64,000 bases of DNA from Mesorhabditis belari (GCA_958450365.1 CAUEEP010000736.1:3530001-3594000); one strand, 5' to 3'. Positions 1-12,407 are shown, counted from the first letter of the stretch. A program made the numbers and translations. The notes: generated from the sequence alone by a model not told the origin.

Positions 1-612
1 AAAGATCGAAATCGGCTTCTCCATTTCCTTTTCTTTTCCCGAACTTGAAAGCCATCTGACTTTTCTATAATTCAGTTACACTTTTTTTATTGAATTCCAT
101 GTCTTCAGTTGATTCATTCTCAACATCTTTTGGTTTAGTTTTTATAATTGTTCTCTCGTGTCTCGAGGTGAAGTGGATTGAGTTGATCTTTTGATCTTTA
201 GTTGATCTTTAAAGGTTTTTTTATAATAAAAATGTTGTAAAATCTATATAGTATTGTTTATTTTAAAAACAAAACTCACGAATATTCCCCAAAGAACACA
301 ATGAAACCAAAAGCTCCACTTCCGATGATCATAGATGAATCGATATTCATTTTATTGACAGTTTTTCTTTAAAAAATGTTATCTTCAACTAATTATTAAT
401 AATTTCAATGTTAAAAAGTCAATGATCATCTTTGAAAAAGAAAAAATGAATTACTTTTCATTTTTTCTTCTTTAAAAGATTGTTTGTGAAATTTGAATCG
501 ATCTCTCATAAAAGCGTTTAGAATTCATTTTGACTCATAGAAAAACTTAAATCAGATAGATTTCATATCTTTAAATAGAATAAAAGAAACGAATGACTAA
601 TCGATTTTGAGA
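1..612. other. AT-rich sequence without a recognised gene
   Basis: No reading frame, splice pattern or RNA gene is supported here. The stretch is AT-rich with short homopolymers and a few GATCTTT-type direct repeats near 187-210. Confidence 0.5.
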
Positions 613-1018
613 TACCGTAAAAAATTCTAATAGAAGACCATGGTCCTCTAATTTTTAACCGCCCAAAATTGGTCGGTCAAAAAAATAGGTAATGGTCCCT
701 CAAATGAATCAAAAGAATTAAAAAATGTTAAAAACTATTTTAAACGATAGCCCTTTGCCTAAAACGTGTCAAAAGCGTGTTTAAAAGTAAAATTCTTTTA
801 CTTGGATGCCATAAAAAATTTTCCAAAAAAATCTATGTGGGGACCACATGGATATTTTTTTCAAAAAATTATTTAATTTTTTCAAAAACTACGTTTCCAA
901 TTTTATTGCCAAGGCCAAAATATTTTAATCTGGACCCAAATCTAGCATTCTACCTATAAAGAAATTCCAAGATTTCATGGGGTAATTGCAGTGGTCTTCC
1001 ATTAGAATTCTTACGGTA
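613..1018. repeat. MITE with TACCGTAA terminal inverted repeats
   Basis: The left end reads TACCGTAAAAAATTCTAATA and the right end is its near reverse complement ending TTACGGTA, so both ends abut a TA as expected of a Tc1/mariner-type target duplication. It encodes nothing convincing. Inside, at about 834-852, lies a palindromic GTGGGGACCACATGG-like motif that recurs inside the large palindrome near 6990. Confidence 0.7.
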
Positions 1019-1289
1019 GTAAGATCCTTCACGTAGAAAACTGCTCTCTAGTTCACAGCTTTAATGAAAACAGTCTTTGAGCTAATCCATCACTTAAATG
1101 ATTCAATTTCTTCTTTTATCATCTATTGAAAATAAGAGGATGATGAATACAGAGTATCCTAAAATTATCCGCACAAATTTCAATGTAACATATAACTCGA
1201 AGAATCCTCCGAAAAACGATTTTATAACAAAGAAATGTATTGAAGTCAAACAATTAAGCCAATAAAAATCATTTTTATTCGAAATATCC

Positions 1290-1600
1290 ACCATTTCCCG
1301 CAATACATTGCCTTAATCGATCTTCGATTTCGGTATGCAGCACCATAGACTTTGACCCCCGGTAGGCACAAAAACAAGAGGTGTTTTACCATCATAAGTT
1401 ATTCCAGCCCGTACCATAACCTGTTGAGGCTTTTGTTGACGGGCAATGATGTTATTCTGTAGAGCAGGAGAGGATTGAGCCGATCCTTTTGGTGATTGTG
1501 TGCTTGCTCGACATTAAACCAATTCTCATCATTGAACAAGATCAGCTCCAAATCGCCGCAGAAGTCGTTTACACTGCACGAGTCGTTTGGTCTTCGCCAC
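1290..1600 (-). pseudogene. fragment of a DD37D mariner-family transposase
   Basis: Read on the minus strand, the sequence gives pieces that line up with the two better preserved transposases at 33.5 and 35.4 kb: a lysine/arginine-rich stretch, then FNDENWFNVEQAHNHQ (the region of the first catalytic aspartate), then after a frameshift VMVRAGITYDGKTPLVFVP (the following strand). The frame changes at least twice, and there is no start and no end of the family, so this is a dead fragment. No terminal repeats were found around it. The family call rests on similarity to the other copies in this window and to the general mariner layout. Confidence 0.65.
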
Positions 1601-1808
1601 TGCTATCTGAGTTTAAAGATCAATTTTATTAGTTCTAAATGTAAATTAGAATAAATAAGGGAATAAAGAATAAAGAATGAATAAAGAATTAAATGCAGAG
1701 AAGCTTCGGATTCAATTTCTGGTTTTCTAAATGTTTAGAAAGTTTGCAAAAGAATTTATTCATATTATTTTTGTTTTCGAATCGTTTTTTTATCCCACTT
1801 TCCTCTTT

Positions 1809-3232
1809 TCACCTAAATAGTTTATTTTGAAACATTTCTTGTCTTGGTTTACCGTGAATTTTGCGAGTAACAAATGTGGCCAAGCAACATAGAGAGAAAT
1901 ATCCAAAAACAGCTCCCAAATAGGTAAAAATATGCATGATAGGATGGAAAAGTTCAAGAACTGGATATAACCAGTATCCATCATAGTATCGAACATAGAA
2001 AATTCTAGAAATTAAGCTAATGATTAACATTTAAAGCCATTTCACATTTTAAAATACACAGCTACCAGCACGAAAGCCATCACTTTCAATGTGAATCTCG
2101 TTGGTGGAGTGTGGTGATTCGAGAGAAGATCTAGAAATTGGATTAAGTTGAATAGAAGTTGAATAAATAGAGATTTTCCAAACCAATCAACAAGTGAACA
2201 GCCGGTAATGTATGAGTGACGTGATTCAACCAATTGGGTATCAACGCGGCGACCCAAGCCGGCATCACCAACTCTGGCTCAATCGCGTAAAGACCCCAGA
2301 ATAAAGCAACTGTCGTCTGAAATTTTGTTTTAAACTTTGAAAATCAAGACTTTCTTTCGGTTTACGTCATCTAATTCGTGTAAATCTTTACAATATTCAA
2401 GTTTTATTGGGTTGGTGAATTGAAAACTGCGGGACTTTGAACTAAAATTTATTCAACATAAAATATCAATTCATTCCAAATAATTTCCATTATTATTGAC
2501 GACTTGTGCCCATTTTACAGGCAATTTGCGGATTCCTCTTTCGTAGTAGGATTTTGGTTTGTGTGTGAGACAAGTGTGAGACTCAAAAATGGAGGACTGG
2601 AGATGTCCCAGTTTGAGCACTTTCTTCAAAAGAAACCCACTTTGGTGTTAATAGAAAAGTTGTAGAGAATCAAAAATTAGGCTTATAGCCAAATTTCCAA
2701 AAAGATACACTTAGTAGTTTCGCTTAAAATGCAAGTTTTGTGAAAATTCGTGAATTTCGCATTTCTTGAAAACCAGTTTTTGAATCGTTCTGAAAATTTG
2801 GATATAAGCTTGATTTTTGATTCTCTACAATTTTTCTATTGACACCAAAATGGGTTTCTTTTGAAGAAAGTGCTCAAACTGTGACATATGACAATAACCG
2901 GTAGTTTTCGATTCACCAATCCAATATTTACCATTCCAACTGGGAAAATTGATGTATAAAAGTAAAAGTCGACCACATTTCGCAAAAATTTCCATTTTGT
3001 GAGCACAAAAAACAAACTGATAACGGAATATCCAACAAAAAGAATCTAAAATCGAAGAAATGAAAGCTATAAAGTTTATTCATACAAAATTTATATTGGT
3101 TAACATGACCAATTTCTTTGCCCAAACTTCTCCCATAAGTCGAGGCAAATAGTGAATGTCATAGTAAAGTGATGAGCACCAAATTATCGCAAAAATTGAA
3201 TGTGTTGCTAGTTGAATAAAATTTGATGTCAT
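1809..3232 (-). CDS. AIG1/ADTRP-like membrane hydrolase, paralogue A
   Basis: Five minus-strand exons join in phase: 3232-3086, 3045-2932, 2316-2184, 2130-2058 and 2004-1809, giving 220 residues with a TGA stop. The family (androgen-induced gene 1 / ADTRP) consists of multi-pass membrane threonine hydrolases that cleave fatty-acid esters of hydroxy fatty acids. The catalytic pair appears conserved: Thr45 in VMLTNINF and His122 in NHVTHTLP. Other family signatures are FWGLY, IPNWLNH and GYWLYPVLE. Length fits the usual 220-240 residues. Intron 2 (2931-2317) carries a full MITE. The exon 4 donor (GT after 2058) is the least certain junction. The next gene, 1.1 kb away on the same strand, is a paralogue. 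Confidence 0.85.
2405..2926. repeat. MITE, TTGGGTTGGTGAATTG family, copy 1
   Basis: Terminal inverted repeats TTGGGTTGGTGAATTGAAAA and its complement are flanked by TA. It sits in intron 2 of AIG1-like paralogue A. Internally there is a second inverted repeat (parts reading AAAAGTTGTAGAGAATCAAA and complement). A copy of nearly equal length but opposite orientation lies at 45420-45934, and an isolated end lies near 52957-52984. Confidence 0.8.
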
Positions 3233-3825
3233 TTTTGCATAAAGTGAAAAATAGGTGTTGTTGCTTTTAAAAAAAAAATCGATGCCTGGTGTTTCTTTTC
3301 GCTATTGTTCGCCGGTGAATCGCGTCTGTAAATAGGTCAAAGGAAGAGGAAAATAGAAAAAACCAAAAATAAAAGATCTGAATGTGAATTCTTTTACAAT
3401 ACAATCATTAGATTACTTAGATTTGAAGCTAAACTAAATTATAAGATTAAAACTAATTCCTGGACACTTAGTTACACAATAATAGAGATTTCCCACTGGG
3501 AAACATTTCTGTTTTATAAAATAATCGTTTTCTCTTTACAATCATTTGCTTTATCATTTTATTCTTAAAATGTTAAATTAAGTTTTCCATTTTTGTTTTA
3601 AGGAAATTTCTTTCTCTTGCAGTATGATTGCAGAAGTAGACTTGAACTTGAACCCTCGCCTGCCTGGAAAAAACAAACAAATTAAAAATTAAACGATTTG
3701 ATGAAGGTAAATGTGTTTTTATCTATTTTTGCTTTAGTCTAATCAATTTGATGCGGCCTATAGAAGTACAATGAAGCAATCAAGTTTGACAAGTCCAATA
3801 AAACGTAAAAAAAGCCGCCACATGC

Positions 3826-3893
3826 TGGAAGTATCGAGCTTTTAGCCTGCATCCATCACAGCACTTTACCACTAGACCATGGCGGTCTTGCCT
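3826..3893 (-). repeat. tRNA-like (SINE-type) sequence
   Basis: On the minus strand a box A-like TGGTCTAGTGGTAA is followed 40 nt on by a degraded box B-like AAGCTCGATACTTCC. The stems do not pair well, so it is not called a functional tRNA. It is one of about a dozen such sequences in the window. Confidence 0.5.
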
Positions 3894-3998
3894 GAGAAGG
3901 GATAAATAATCATATTGAAGCAAGAGGGATAAGTCAGCTCAGAGATTTCTTCAAGCAATCTCAATCGTCTTTGTCTTATTGTCATTTTCTTTTTTCTA

Positions 3999-4226
3999 GG
4001 GGGTGGCTACTTTGCACCAAATTTTTTGCGCAACAGGGTCATTTGCGTAACTCCCCATAACTTTCTTCTAAGTGGGCCAATCTTTATGATTTTGGTGTCA
4101 TTTTGTAGATCTCAATAAGTGCAACAAAATGAAACCAGAATCATAAAGATTGACTTAGAAGAAAGTTATGGCGAGTTGCGCGAATGACCCAGTTGCGCAA
4201 AAAATTTGGTGCAAGGAGCCACCCCC
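3999..4226. repeat. near-perfect palindromic element
   Basis: The left arm starts GGGGGTGGCTACTTTGCACC and the right arm ends GGTGCAAGGAGCCACCCCC; the arms of about 105 bp pair with few mismatches around a very short loop. It lies between the two AIG1-like genes. It probably is a foldback MITE. An open frame over it is a by-product of the arm sequence. Confidence 0.7.
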
Positions 4227-4333
4227 TTTTTCCATTATACTTTACATACCCTTTTTTTATTCGATCATAATTTCAATACACGTAAATGCACAAGTTAGAA
4301 TCATTGAGCAAAATCAGACAAAAATCGTTCAAC

Positions 4334-5838
4334 TTAATGGTGCTTCTTTCCGTGTTTCTTTGCTGGTTCGACAATCGGCACTCCGTGAATCCAGCCAGAG
4401 ATTGTGTCCAAGAAAACGTATTGAATGAAGAAGACTAAATTTAGATTTTTAGAGTCAGTTCGAAGTTTTAAAATTGTTTTACTTACCCGCAACACAAGCG
4501 ACGATGAACAATGCCCGTGCTGGAAGGGGCAAGAGTCCCAAAATTGGGTATGCCCAGAAGCCAGAGATGTAGTGAACGTAGTGAATACTAAATCAAATAT
4601 ATAATACTTGTAGTCGATACTTGTTCTAGAGCAGTTGCAGTATTGTTTTGGCTCTTAATAGTAAGCTAAATGCTCAGCTTTGATCAGCGATGAGTAAAAG
4701 TGCACAAGTAAATTTCAATTTTCATTAAAAAACTTACTCAATTAGGTACAGAATAGCAAAAATGGTGATCCCAGTGACAGCAGCTCCCTTTGTGATTCGA
4801 CCGTGTTGCCAGAGAATCGTATCCAGGAAAACGGTCAACGCTGGTGCCGAGTGCTAAATGTTACTTTAAGTTACAACTGAAAAACATTTCTAGTTAATAT
4901 CAATTTCTAAACAACTCACAATTGCATTATTGAACCAAGTTATTGCTATAATCTTCTTCGCATTCTCATCATGAAGAAGGAAATCGGGATCGAGTGTGTA
5001 CAATGCCCAGAACAAGAGAACAACTGACTAAAATGTTTTCTTTTGTATTTATTTTATTACTATGCTGTTAACTAGGACTAACTAGCCGACTAACTAAATA
5101 AATAAATAACCAACTAAATAACTAGAACCAGAATTAGCTAGCTAACTAGCTAACTAACTAACTAACTAACTAGCTATCTAACTAGCTAGTTAGCTAACTA
5201 TCTAACTAGCTAGCTAACTAACTAGCTAGCTAACTAACTAGCTAGCTATCTAACTAGAACTACAACTAACTATACTAGAGTAGAAATTTTAAAACTCACT
5301 AGTCCAATCGGTCCAACCAACACTTTGGCGGTATAGTGGAAAGCCTTGTTGCATGAGCAGGATGGTGAAAAGATTCCCCACAAGTGGTAGAAAGTTTGGA
5401 GGTACTAAAGTGGTGAAATTTTATGATTGAAAGAGATTTGTTTTAAAAAATTAGGAGATTTCTATGCAAAAAGCTCTAGGTTACAGATATTTAACTCTTT
5501 TACGTAGCAGTGCTTTGCTTCTAACATCTAACAAATCCGATCTAACAGTTTCCTCCTTTAAATGAAGGATCAAACAACTTTGAAAGTCTAGTTTTTAAAG
5601 TTTAGTTTTTGCAGCTCGTATAGCAAGCTGGTTTACAAATCGTATACCAAGCTGTCCTTATTATTTTCAATACCATAGACTTACTTACCAAGTCCACCAT
5701 TGTCAACCAAACGAATTTTGAGAAGAAATTCCCCGAAATCGGCAACAGATCACCGGAAATCAAACCCGCGTCAAACCAGCACGTATACGCGTAGAAACCA
5801 AAGCAAATCGCGTGAAAGACGCTTCGATGATCAACCAT
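4334..5838 (-). CDS. AIG1/ADTRP-like membrane hydrolase, paralogue B
   Basis: Six minus-strand exons join in phase: 5838-5689, 5404-5300, 5027-4920, 4853-4738, 4587-4487 and 4434-4334, giving 226 residues ending in a basic, His-rich tail (KKHGKKHH). The start ATG lies 7 nt after a TTTACAG acceptor, suiting spliced-leader trans-splicing, although an upstream exon cannot be excluded. Thr46 in VWLTMVDL and His122 in AIHSAPAL match the catalytic Thr/His pair of human AIG1 and ADTRP. FWALY and GFWAYPILG are further family signatures. Expected role: multi-pass membrane hydrolase of hydroxy fatty acid esters. Intron 2 holds a CTAA/GCTA microsatellite. Paralogue A lies downstream on the same strand, so this is a tandem duplication. 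Confidence 0.9.
5092..5265. repeat. CTAA/CTAG microsatellite
   Basis: Repeated AACTAACTAGCTAGCTA-type tetranucleotides fill most of intron 2 of AIG1-like paralogue B. Confidence 0.85.
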
Positions 5839-6271
5839 TGTCACCTGTAAACAGCAGTTAAATTTTTTTTAAACCAAAATTCCTAGACAATAATAAGCAT
5901 TAGGTGATTGAAAATTCAATTAGAAACAACATTTAAAGTGCAACTTTGACCGAATAAGAGCAAAAATGATTGAGAAACGAGCCAACGCGTAAGTAGATCT
6001 TTTGCGGTACACAACTACACAATAAAAAATGATAAGCGCTTTTTCTTTCTTTGATCGGTGATCCGTGAAAGAATTTTACTTGAAGGAAAGTGTTAAACTT
6101 TGTCAAATCTTGATTTGAAATAGATTAAAACTAAAAACGGAATAGTACTTGTAGAATTGAAAACTGGATTGTAAAATGAAAAGCTTCAAGATTGCCTTAC
6201 GAGGAAAAATCAACCTCAAATCCGCGCGAAATGCGTAAAAATGTGTTCTCTGTGTTAAAAATCACTGACAT

Positions 6272-7548
6272 TTGCGCTTTTTAAAAGATTTAAAAGAAAA
6301 ATAACGACATTTTGATATTTCAGCAAAAATTAGTGGAATTTCGAACGCATTGAGCATAAATTGCCCAGTCGGTGCTTTATAGAGTGCGGAAACTACCGTA
6401 GCCTATGCGCTTTAAATAAAAATGTCACAAAAAATACTTGTTTACTTCCGGAAGTCATTAGTCGCTTATTTCTTCTTCTTTTTCTTTCATGGATCATCAA
6501 TATCGCCAAAGTTAAGGTTTTTTTTGTTGATTTTATAAGCAAATGGTTTTATTTGTACGTTTTTTAGGAAAACAACTTGAACGGACGATCTGGACAAATA
6601 GAACTCGGTGCATCAAGGCAGCAATTGGGTGGGGTTTACTTTTCCTTTTATGCTAAAATTTGATACTTGCCTAGTTTGGGGAGCCACTTTTTTTTTTTTT
6701 TCTTCAAAACCACTTTTTCTGGGGTAGTTTTATACGTAGACTCCGAAAAACACAACGGGAGCTTGGGGAAATGCGTTTTAAGCCAAGTTTCGGGGCTCCA
6801 AAGTGCGGGTTTCTAAAGTGTACTTCACTATATGGAGCCCAAGCTATCGATTATTGGGACATTTTTCAAGGTCATAACTAGAGCCAAAACCATTTTTAAT
6901 CACTAAATATTTATTTTCTAACTTAAATTGACTTGTAGAGGCAAAACAAATTGAAAAAATATTTTTTGATATTTTGACCGATTTTGACTCATGTGGGGGA
7001 CCACATGGTCGAAAGTTTGAAAAAAATTTTTTATTTTGCTCCAATTTGATCAGAAACATAATCAGCAGGTTAAATTATGCCAGAAGAAGTGTTTTTGGCG
7101 GAAAAAATGTTTTGAGAGACCATTTCTAGACGTCTTCCCTATGTGTATCCCCCTCATCACACTGTATGAGCGCGCACTTTGGAGCCCCGAAACTTGGCTT
7201 AAAACACATTTCCCCAAGCTCACGTTGTGTTTTTCGGAATCTACGCATAAAACTACCCTGGAAAAAGTGGTTTTGAAGAAAAAAGTGCCTCCCCCACCCC
7301 AACTAGGCTAGTACCTAAAATTTAGTACCATTTCGAACGCGTTGAGAAGAAATAAGCGAATAATGATTTCCGGAAGTAAACACAAGTATTTTTTGTGACA
7401 TTTTTATTTAAAGTGCGTAGGCTACGGCAGTTTGCGCACTCGATAAAGCGCCGACTGGGTAATTTATACTCAACACGTTCGAAATGCTATTAGTTTTCGC
7501 TGAAATATCGCAAAGTCGTTATTTTTTTCAAATCTTTTAAAAATAGTT
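6272..7548. repeat. 1.3-kb nested inverted repeat
   Basis: Outer arms: 6272-6480 (with AATAACGACATTTTGATATT) pair with about 7335-7548. Inner arms: about 6600-6810 pair with 7170-7320, both containing CCCCAAGCT and GAGCCCC stretches. The loop holds a GTGGGGGACCACATGG motif like that in the MITE at 613-1018. No coding frame in it looks real, so a large foldback or composite MITE is the best reading. Confidence 0.8.
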
Positions 7549-8071
7549 GATGCACTATAATTGCTAAGGGTTCTGCATAAATTTCACCTATGCTCGTGAA
7601 ATATCACGCCAAAGTCAAGGGTTAAAATAGAGATTTGCGTGCTTTTTTATTCTTAAAATTTCAAAAAAAAAGTGTAATTGAAACTTCTTTTTGTGTTTAT
7701 TTGCCATATTAAAGCCGTTAGAACATGATTATAACAAAAAAAAATACTTTTATTGATCATCAGCACTTGCGAACTAGGCCGATAAGAAGAGTCGAATTTA
7801 GGATTTTACTTTTTCATAAAAGCCCATTTTTAGAAAAATCTACAAGACGGATTTTTATGAAGCTGTCATTTTTGAAATCAGCGCATTTTTTTGGTCTAGA
7901 AAACGCAAATGGCAGTGATTTTTAACAGAGAACGCATTTTCGCGCGGACGTGAACCGGCCTGGAGTTGGCAATGAGATATAGACCGTTCGACGCAGATTT
8001 TGTACTAAATATGTACTGCATTTTTTGTTGAATCACAAAATCGCAAAATATTTTGATTCAGAGTGTCAAAA

Positions 8072-8332
8072 ACCTTAATACTTCTAATAGTAGCGCCCCC
8101 CCCCCCCCCTCTCGTATAGTCGTTTAGTCACAAAAAATTTTTACTAAATCATTTTTTCTAAGTGCCCATAATTTCTAAAAATAAATATTTGGTATCAAAA
8201 AATGGCCCTGAATTTCAGCTTTCATTTGATACTTAAGCGCACACTGTAGCATAAACGGTTGGCATAAAGTTAGACTACGCGACGCTCCGACCGTCATTAT
8301 AGCGGTGTGCTAATATTAGAGGTATTACGGTA
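8072..8332. repeat. MITE of the CTAATAGTAGCGCCCC type, with a poly-C run
   Basis: Left end ATACTTCTAATAGTAGCGCC and right end GCTAATATTAGAGGTATTAC are imperfect inverted repeats; the right end closes with ACGGTA. A C-run of about 15 lies near 8096-8110. A related element sits at 28505-28767 (shared internal piece about TAGACTACGCGACGCTCCG and its complement). Confidence 0.6.
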
Positions 8333-9100
8333 TATATTTGGTGTAGAATCGTCTAGTTTTGGTCATTGACCTTCCAGAGACATTTTCTTGAAACAGAACT
8401 ATAGCATGGAGACTAGTTTTTATATGATAACTCTTTGTTTCCTTGATTAGCTTTTACCCAAACTTTCCACTTTTGATTTTGAGCAACTAACAGCGAATTC
8501 TCTAAAGCTTTCACTGAAACTTCTCAAGCATTTTGAAGGCAAAAATTTTCTCTAGAAGCAAATTTGGGCAATTAATCATTTAGTTCTGTTGATCTTATGT
8601 AATTGTCTCCAAAGCTGGGTAGATTTTGGAAAAACAGCCATTTCTACGGCCGATTATAATTGCCGTTGCTGCGCATCTGCTGTCCCAAGCTACAAGAATC
8701 CTACTCAATCATAGAATTCGCAAGTCAATGTGATTTTCATCTCTGTATGCATAGCTGTTAGACTATTGATCAGGTTAGTTACAAGATATTTAAACTACAA
8801 AATAAATGATGGAGATAAATGGGAAAAAGTGTTATTGATTGATCAAGTTAAAACTTAATAGAAAGTTTAGATATTTTTAAAAAGCGAACAATTAGTGCAA
8901 AAAGCTCAAATCAATCAAGACAGACAATTTCTTTGTGGTCAGTATTGGGGTCAATCCTCGTCCCACTTTGCCGAGTACGCTTTGACCAGTTGACTTCCCG
9001 TTGCTATGCGATAACCGCATTTGGGCCTTTCACATTTTGTTCACCTTTGGGTCTTCATCATGTGATTCACTAGTTTGCATTGGAAACTAATTTTTTTTCA
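8333..9100. other. intergenic, nothing recognised
   Basis: AT-rich spacer before the next gene. It ends in a T-run and AG at 9100-9101, the probable trans-splice acceptor of the gene that starts at 9104. Confidence 0.5.
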
Positions 9101-9103
9101 GAA

Positions 9104-10790
9104 ATGCCTCTGACTTTTGAAGAAGACTACAATAAGGATCGAGAGGATCACGTGGCAGAAACGGCCTACTTCTCAGCTGCTCCAAGGTTTTTAAATTCTA
9201 TTAGAATTTGAATTGACACTTTTTGAATAAATTGATGCTAAAACGATTCAATGATAAAGTTATTTTGCTATAAAGATAAAGATAAAGTTAATCGTTTTCA
9301 GAAAACCGAAAAACTCGTTGGAGGCGATGGCAGCAATGCGACTTTTGTACTTCGTTAAGGGAGAGGACCTCAAAGACGGGATCCAATTCATGAGAAATGC
9401 TGATATTGGTAATCTATTGCAAGAAAATTTTACATATTAAGAAGAAAATCTATTAATTCATCATGATTTTCAACCTTTCCAACAATTCTTTTTAAATTTT
9501 AACATGATTGAGCTAAATTTTGATCCTTTAGTAAGTAAATGGCTATTTTAAAGTATGTCTTTTGTAAAACTGAAAAAGTCAATTGAAAACAAGGTCTAAA
9601 ACCCTTTAATGCTTGTCATAACACGATCGATTTAGCTCCGGATCGACTAACAATCACAATGGCCCAGGATGATTGCTTTGTTGTGTCATTCAGTCTCAAA
9701 TGCACGTCGACTCCATTCGTTGCCCGATACAGTTCCCTTGCTCTTCTACTCAAATCACTCAGGTTGATCTTGCTACTGAAAGATTCTATCAGATCTATAG
9801 ATTGAACTAAACCTTCAAATTCCAGATGCATTTTCCCGTGGGAGATCCGACTTGTTGAGTTCTTCAACGTCGCTTTCGATATCCGAGATGTGCCGAACTT
9901 GGAGATTGTGATTAAAGGATTGGAGCCCGAATTGGGTATGTGCTCTAGTTAAAATGTAGTTTTCAGTATTTTTGATCAAAAGTTGATCTTTTCAAGGCTA
10001 AGCCAATTTTATAAAGCCCTTGGGCATATTGATGTCAGTGTTAGCACCATCAATCCCACAAATCTCATCCACTACGTCGAAACGATTGCTAGTTTTTCTA
10101 GATCAATCACAATTGCCATTTTACTTCGATTTCAGTTCTGCTGAGAAATTGTACATATCCGGATGTCTTTCCGGGCCCGGAAGCGGTGCGCTTTCTGAAT
10201 GCAATCAATCGACAGAAGAAGACGATCGTTTGCGAGTACGGAGAGGATCGATTGAAAGTGAGAAAACAGTTTAGATTAAGCTAGGCAGGTTTAAGTAACC
10301 AAACCATATCCAGAAGATTTCATGATATCATACAAATTAGCTTACGATTAATCACACGAGCTTTGCCAGTCAGAAACCCATTCTAGCAGGCCTCAAAACT
10401 GCAAAGGCTTAGGAAACTCTCATTCCCAATCAAAGAAGTCAAAAGTATTCTTTAAAGCTCTTTATTTTACTTTTAATATTTCAATTTTGATCATCCAATC
10501 ATTTTTCTGTGCAAATTACGAAATCTAGAGTCGGATCAGCATCGGAAACGAGCAACAACCACAGTTAAACGAGGAGGAGATAAGGAATAAAATGCCGGCA
10601 ACTGTTCCACGGACTGCACCCAAAAACACTCCATACTACCTGGTGGATCACGAAATTGAGGTTAGTTTTTAAAAAGTATAATGCTTACAGTGGAATATTA
10701 AATTTTGAGACAATTCTACCTAATTTTCAGATTGTCGACGTCGAAAATGAGCCAGGTCCATCGACGAAGAAGCGAAGAAGAACGAAATAG
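9104..10790 (+). CDS. unrecognised 246-residue protein with basic C-terminus
   Basis: Seven exons join in phase: 9104-9186, 9302-9408, 9636-9762, 9826-9935, 10136-10257, 10529-10660 and 10731-10790. All introns are GT-AG and the start is 3 nt after an AG, as for trans-splicing. The protein starts MPLTFEEDYNKD and is hydrophilic at its start. Its middle alternates hydrophobic and polar residues (for example LTITMAQDDCFVVSFSL and LEIVIKGLEPEL), suggesting a globular alpha/beta fold. The last 60 residues look disordered and finish in KKRRRTK, a likely nuclear localisation signal. No signal peptide or membrane span is seen. I do not recognise the family; a DNA-clamp-like fold was considered only from strand pattern and is unproven. 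Confidence 0.8.
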
Positions 10791-12407
10791 TCTTTTTTTC
10801 TTAGGCGTTTTTCTTTTTTTGATTCAGAAAAATACGGATTTCAATCAATTGCTGATGAATTTTTGACTCATTGTTGACTTTTCTCGTTGACTATAAATAT
10901 TTTTATGAAAAACGCGTCTTGTTTTTGTCGAAAATGAGCTCTGTTCTCTGGAATTCCTGTTTGTTTTTTTAAAAAAGTCAGTCGCATAAGCATTGATTTA
11001 TTTCTATAAATGCCTTTTGAAAAGTTTAACCTTTTATGAAGTATCGGATTGATTCTTAAGCAACTAAAGCATTTTAGAATACCAGTATTTGATCTTCTTT
11101 TCGGCCTTTTCGAGTCAGATTTTCAATGTAAAAAACCTCTATAATCTAAAAAATGTACCTGGTGACTTGTTTTTATGGTGACATTTTATACCGTCCAAGT
11201 TTTCTAACAATGTGCGTTATCTACCTCAGCCAATCCCTATGAAAAATTGAACATGTTTTGCCAACATTTCCTAGTTAGAATTCCTAGTCCAATTTACAGG
11301 CGTTAGATCCGACAATCAGCTGATCGATCAACTAAAAAGTAAACATCATTTTGCTTACCAAAAACCCCGTCCAGAAAGTCAAAAGACAAAAAATTTTTGC
11401 CCAATAATCATGATGCGAGAGGTCAAAGCACACGTGAATGAAAGTGAGAGGATTTCTTTATGATTGGTGGCATTTTCACACCCCTTTTCAAAAAAGGGAA
11501 ATTGTTTCAAATTGCTTCTCTTTTCTGAGGGAGCTGTACCCTTTCTTTTCTTTTCCTTTCCCTTATCACCACTTTTCTTCAAATTTTCCCCTAGTCGACC
11601 CCCAATCGCGTTCCCTTTTTTCTGCCCTTTTCTTCTTTTTTCATTTTTCTCGACCGGCACCGAGTCAATTTTCTTATCACGGTTTCAGCTTTCAGTCTCG
11701 ACGGTCTCTCTTTTCTTAGAAAGGAAAACGAAGTACGATACGTGAATCGGAAGCCAATGCTAGGACAGTGAATATGTGAGTTTTTGCTTGATTGATAGAA
11801 TTTCGGTTTATTGATTTGAGTGACCACTTTTCTTAGCGTCGGATTAAAGCAGCAGTATAGTGCTCAATTGGCTTTCTACAGTACACCAGAGTTGAATCTA
11901 TAATTAACAACCTTATAGCTAAGAATATTCACTCTTACCAGTCACAGGTGAAATCCGGTGTACTTTATCTTTAAGGGCTTTAGGGTTAAGGTATACTGTA
12001 TTTTTAAGGCTTTAGTTTACTTTTGGACTTGAATAAACTATTGATCGTGAGCTGTTTCTTGTTTAGAACTTGTTTTGTAAATAAGTTCACAAAGTAGACA
12101 TTGCATTAAAGTTTTCCGGCTCATTTCCTTGATCACTTTGATAGTTCTCAGATCCAGTTTAGTCTGCCAAAAACAATCACCATAGTCACTCAATCTTTAA
12201 AGAACAAAACGATGATATCATCACGGTTTCGATGATCAATCAAATCACCCCACCCAGCTAGGAAAGTGCTCTATTTTTTTTTTGAATCCCCGATCATTTA
12301 CAAATGAGATAAAACAGCAAAAACATGATAAGATCGGTGAATCAGATCGAAATCTTATAATTTCCTAAATTTCCGTTTCCGATCGATTTCGAAAATTTTC
12401 AGAAAAT
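10791..12407. other. intergenic region before the TMEM104-like gene
   Basis: Pyrimidine-rich tracts at 11500-11720 and AT-rich spacer. Open frames here are low-complexity. A T-rich stretch and AG at 12401-12402 form the likely trans-splice acceptor for the next gene. Promoter elements cannot be named. Confidence 0.45.

Noticed and set aside
9616..9867. 83-codon minus-strand frame
   Set aside because: Antisense to exons 3 and 4 of the gene at 9104-10790, which have in-phase splice sites on the plus strand.
11379..11827. Overlapping 78-93 codon frames on both strands
   Set aside because: They come from a pyrimidine-rich tract; low-complexity and mutually overlapping.
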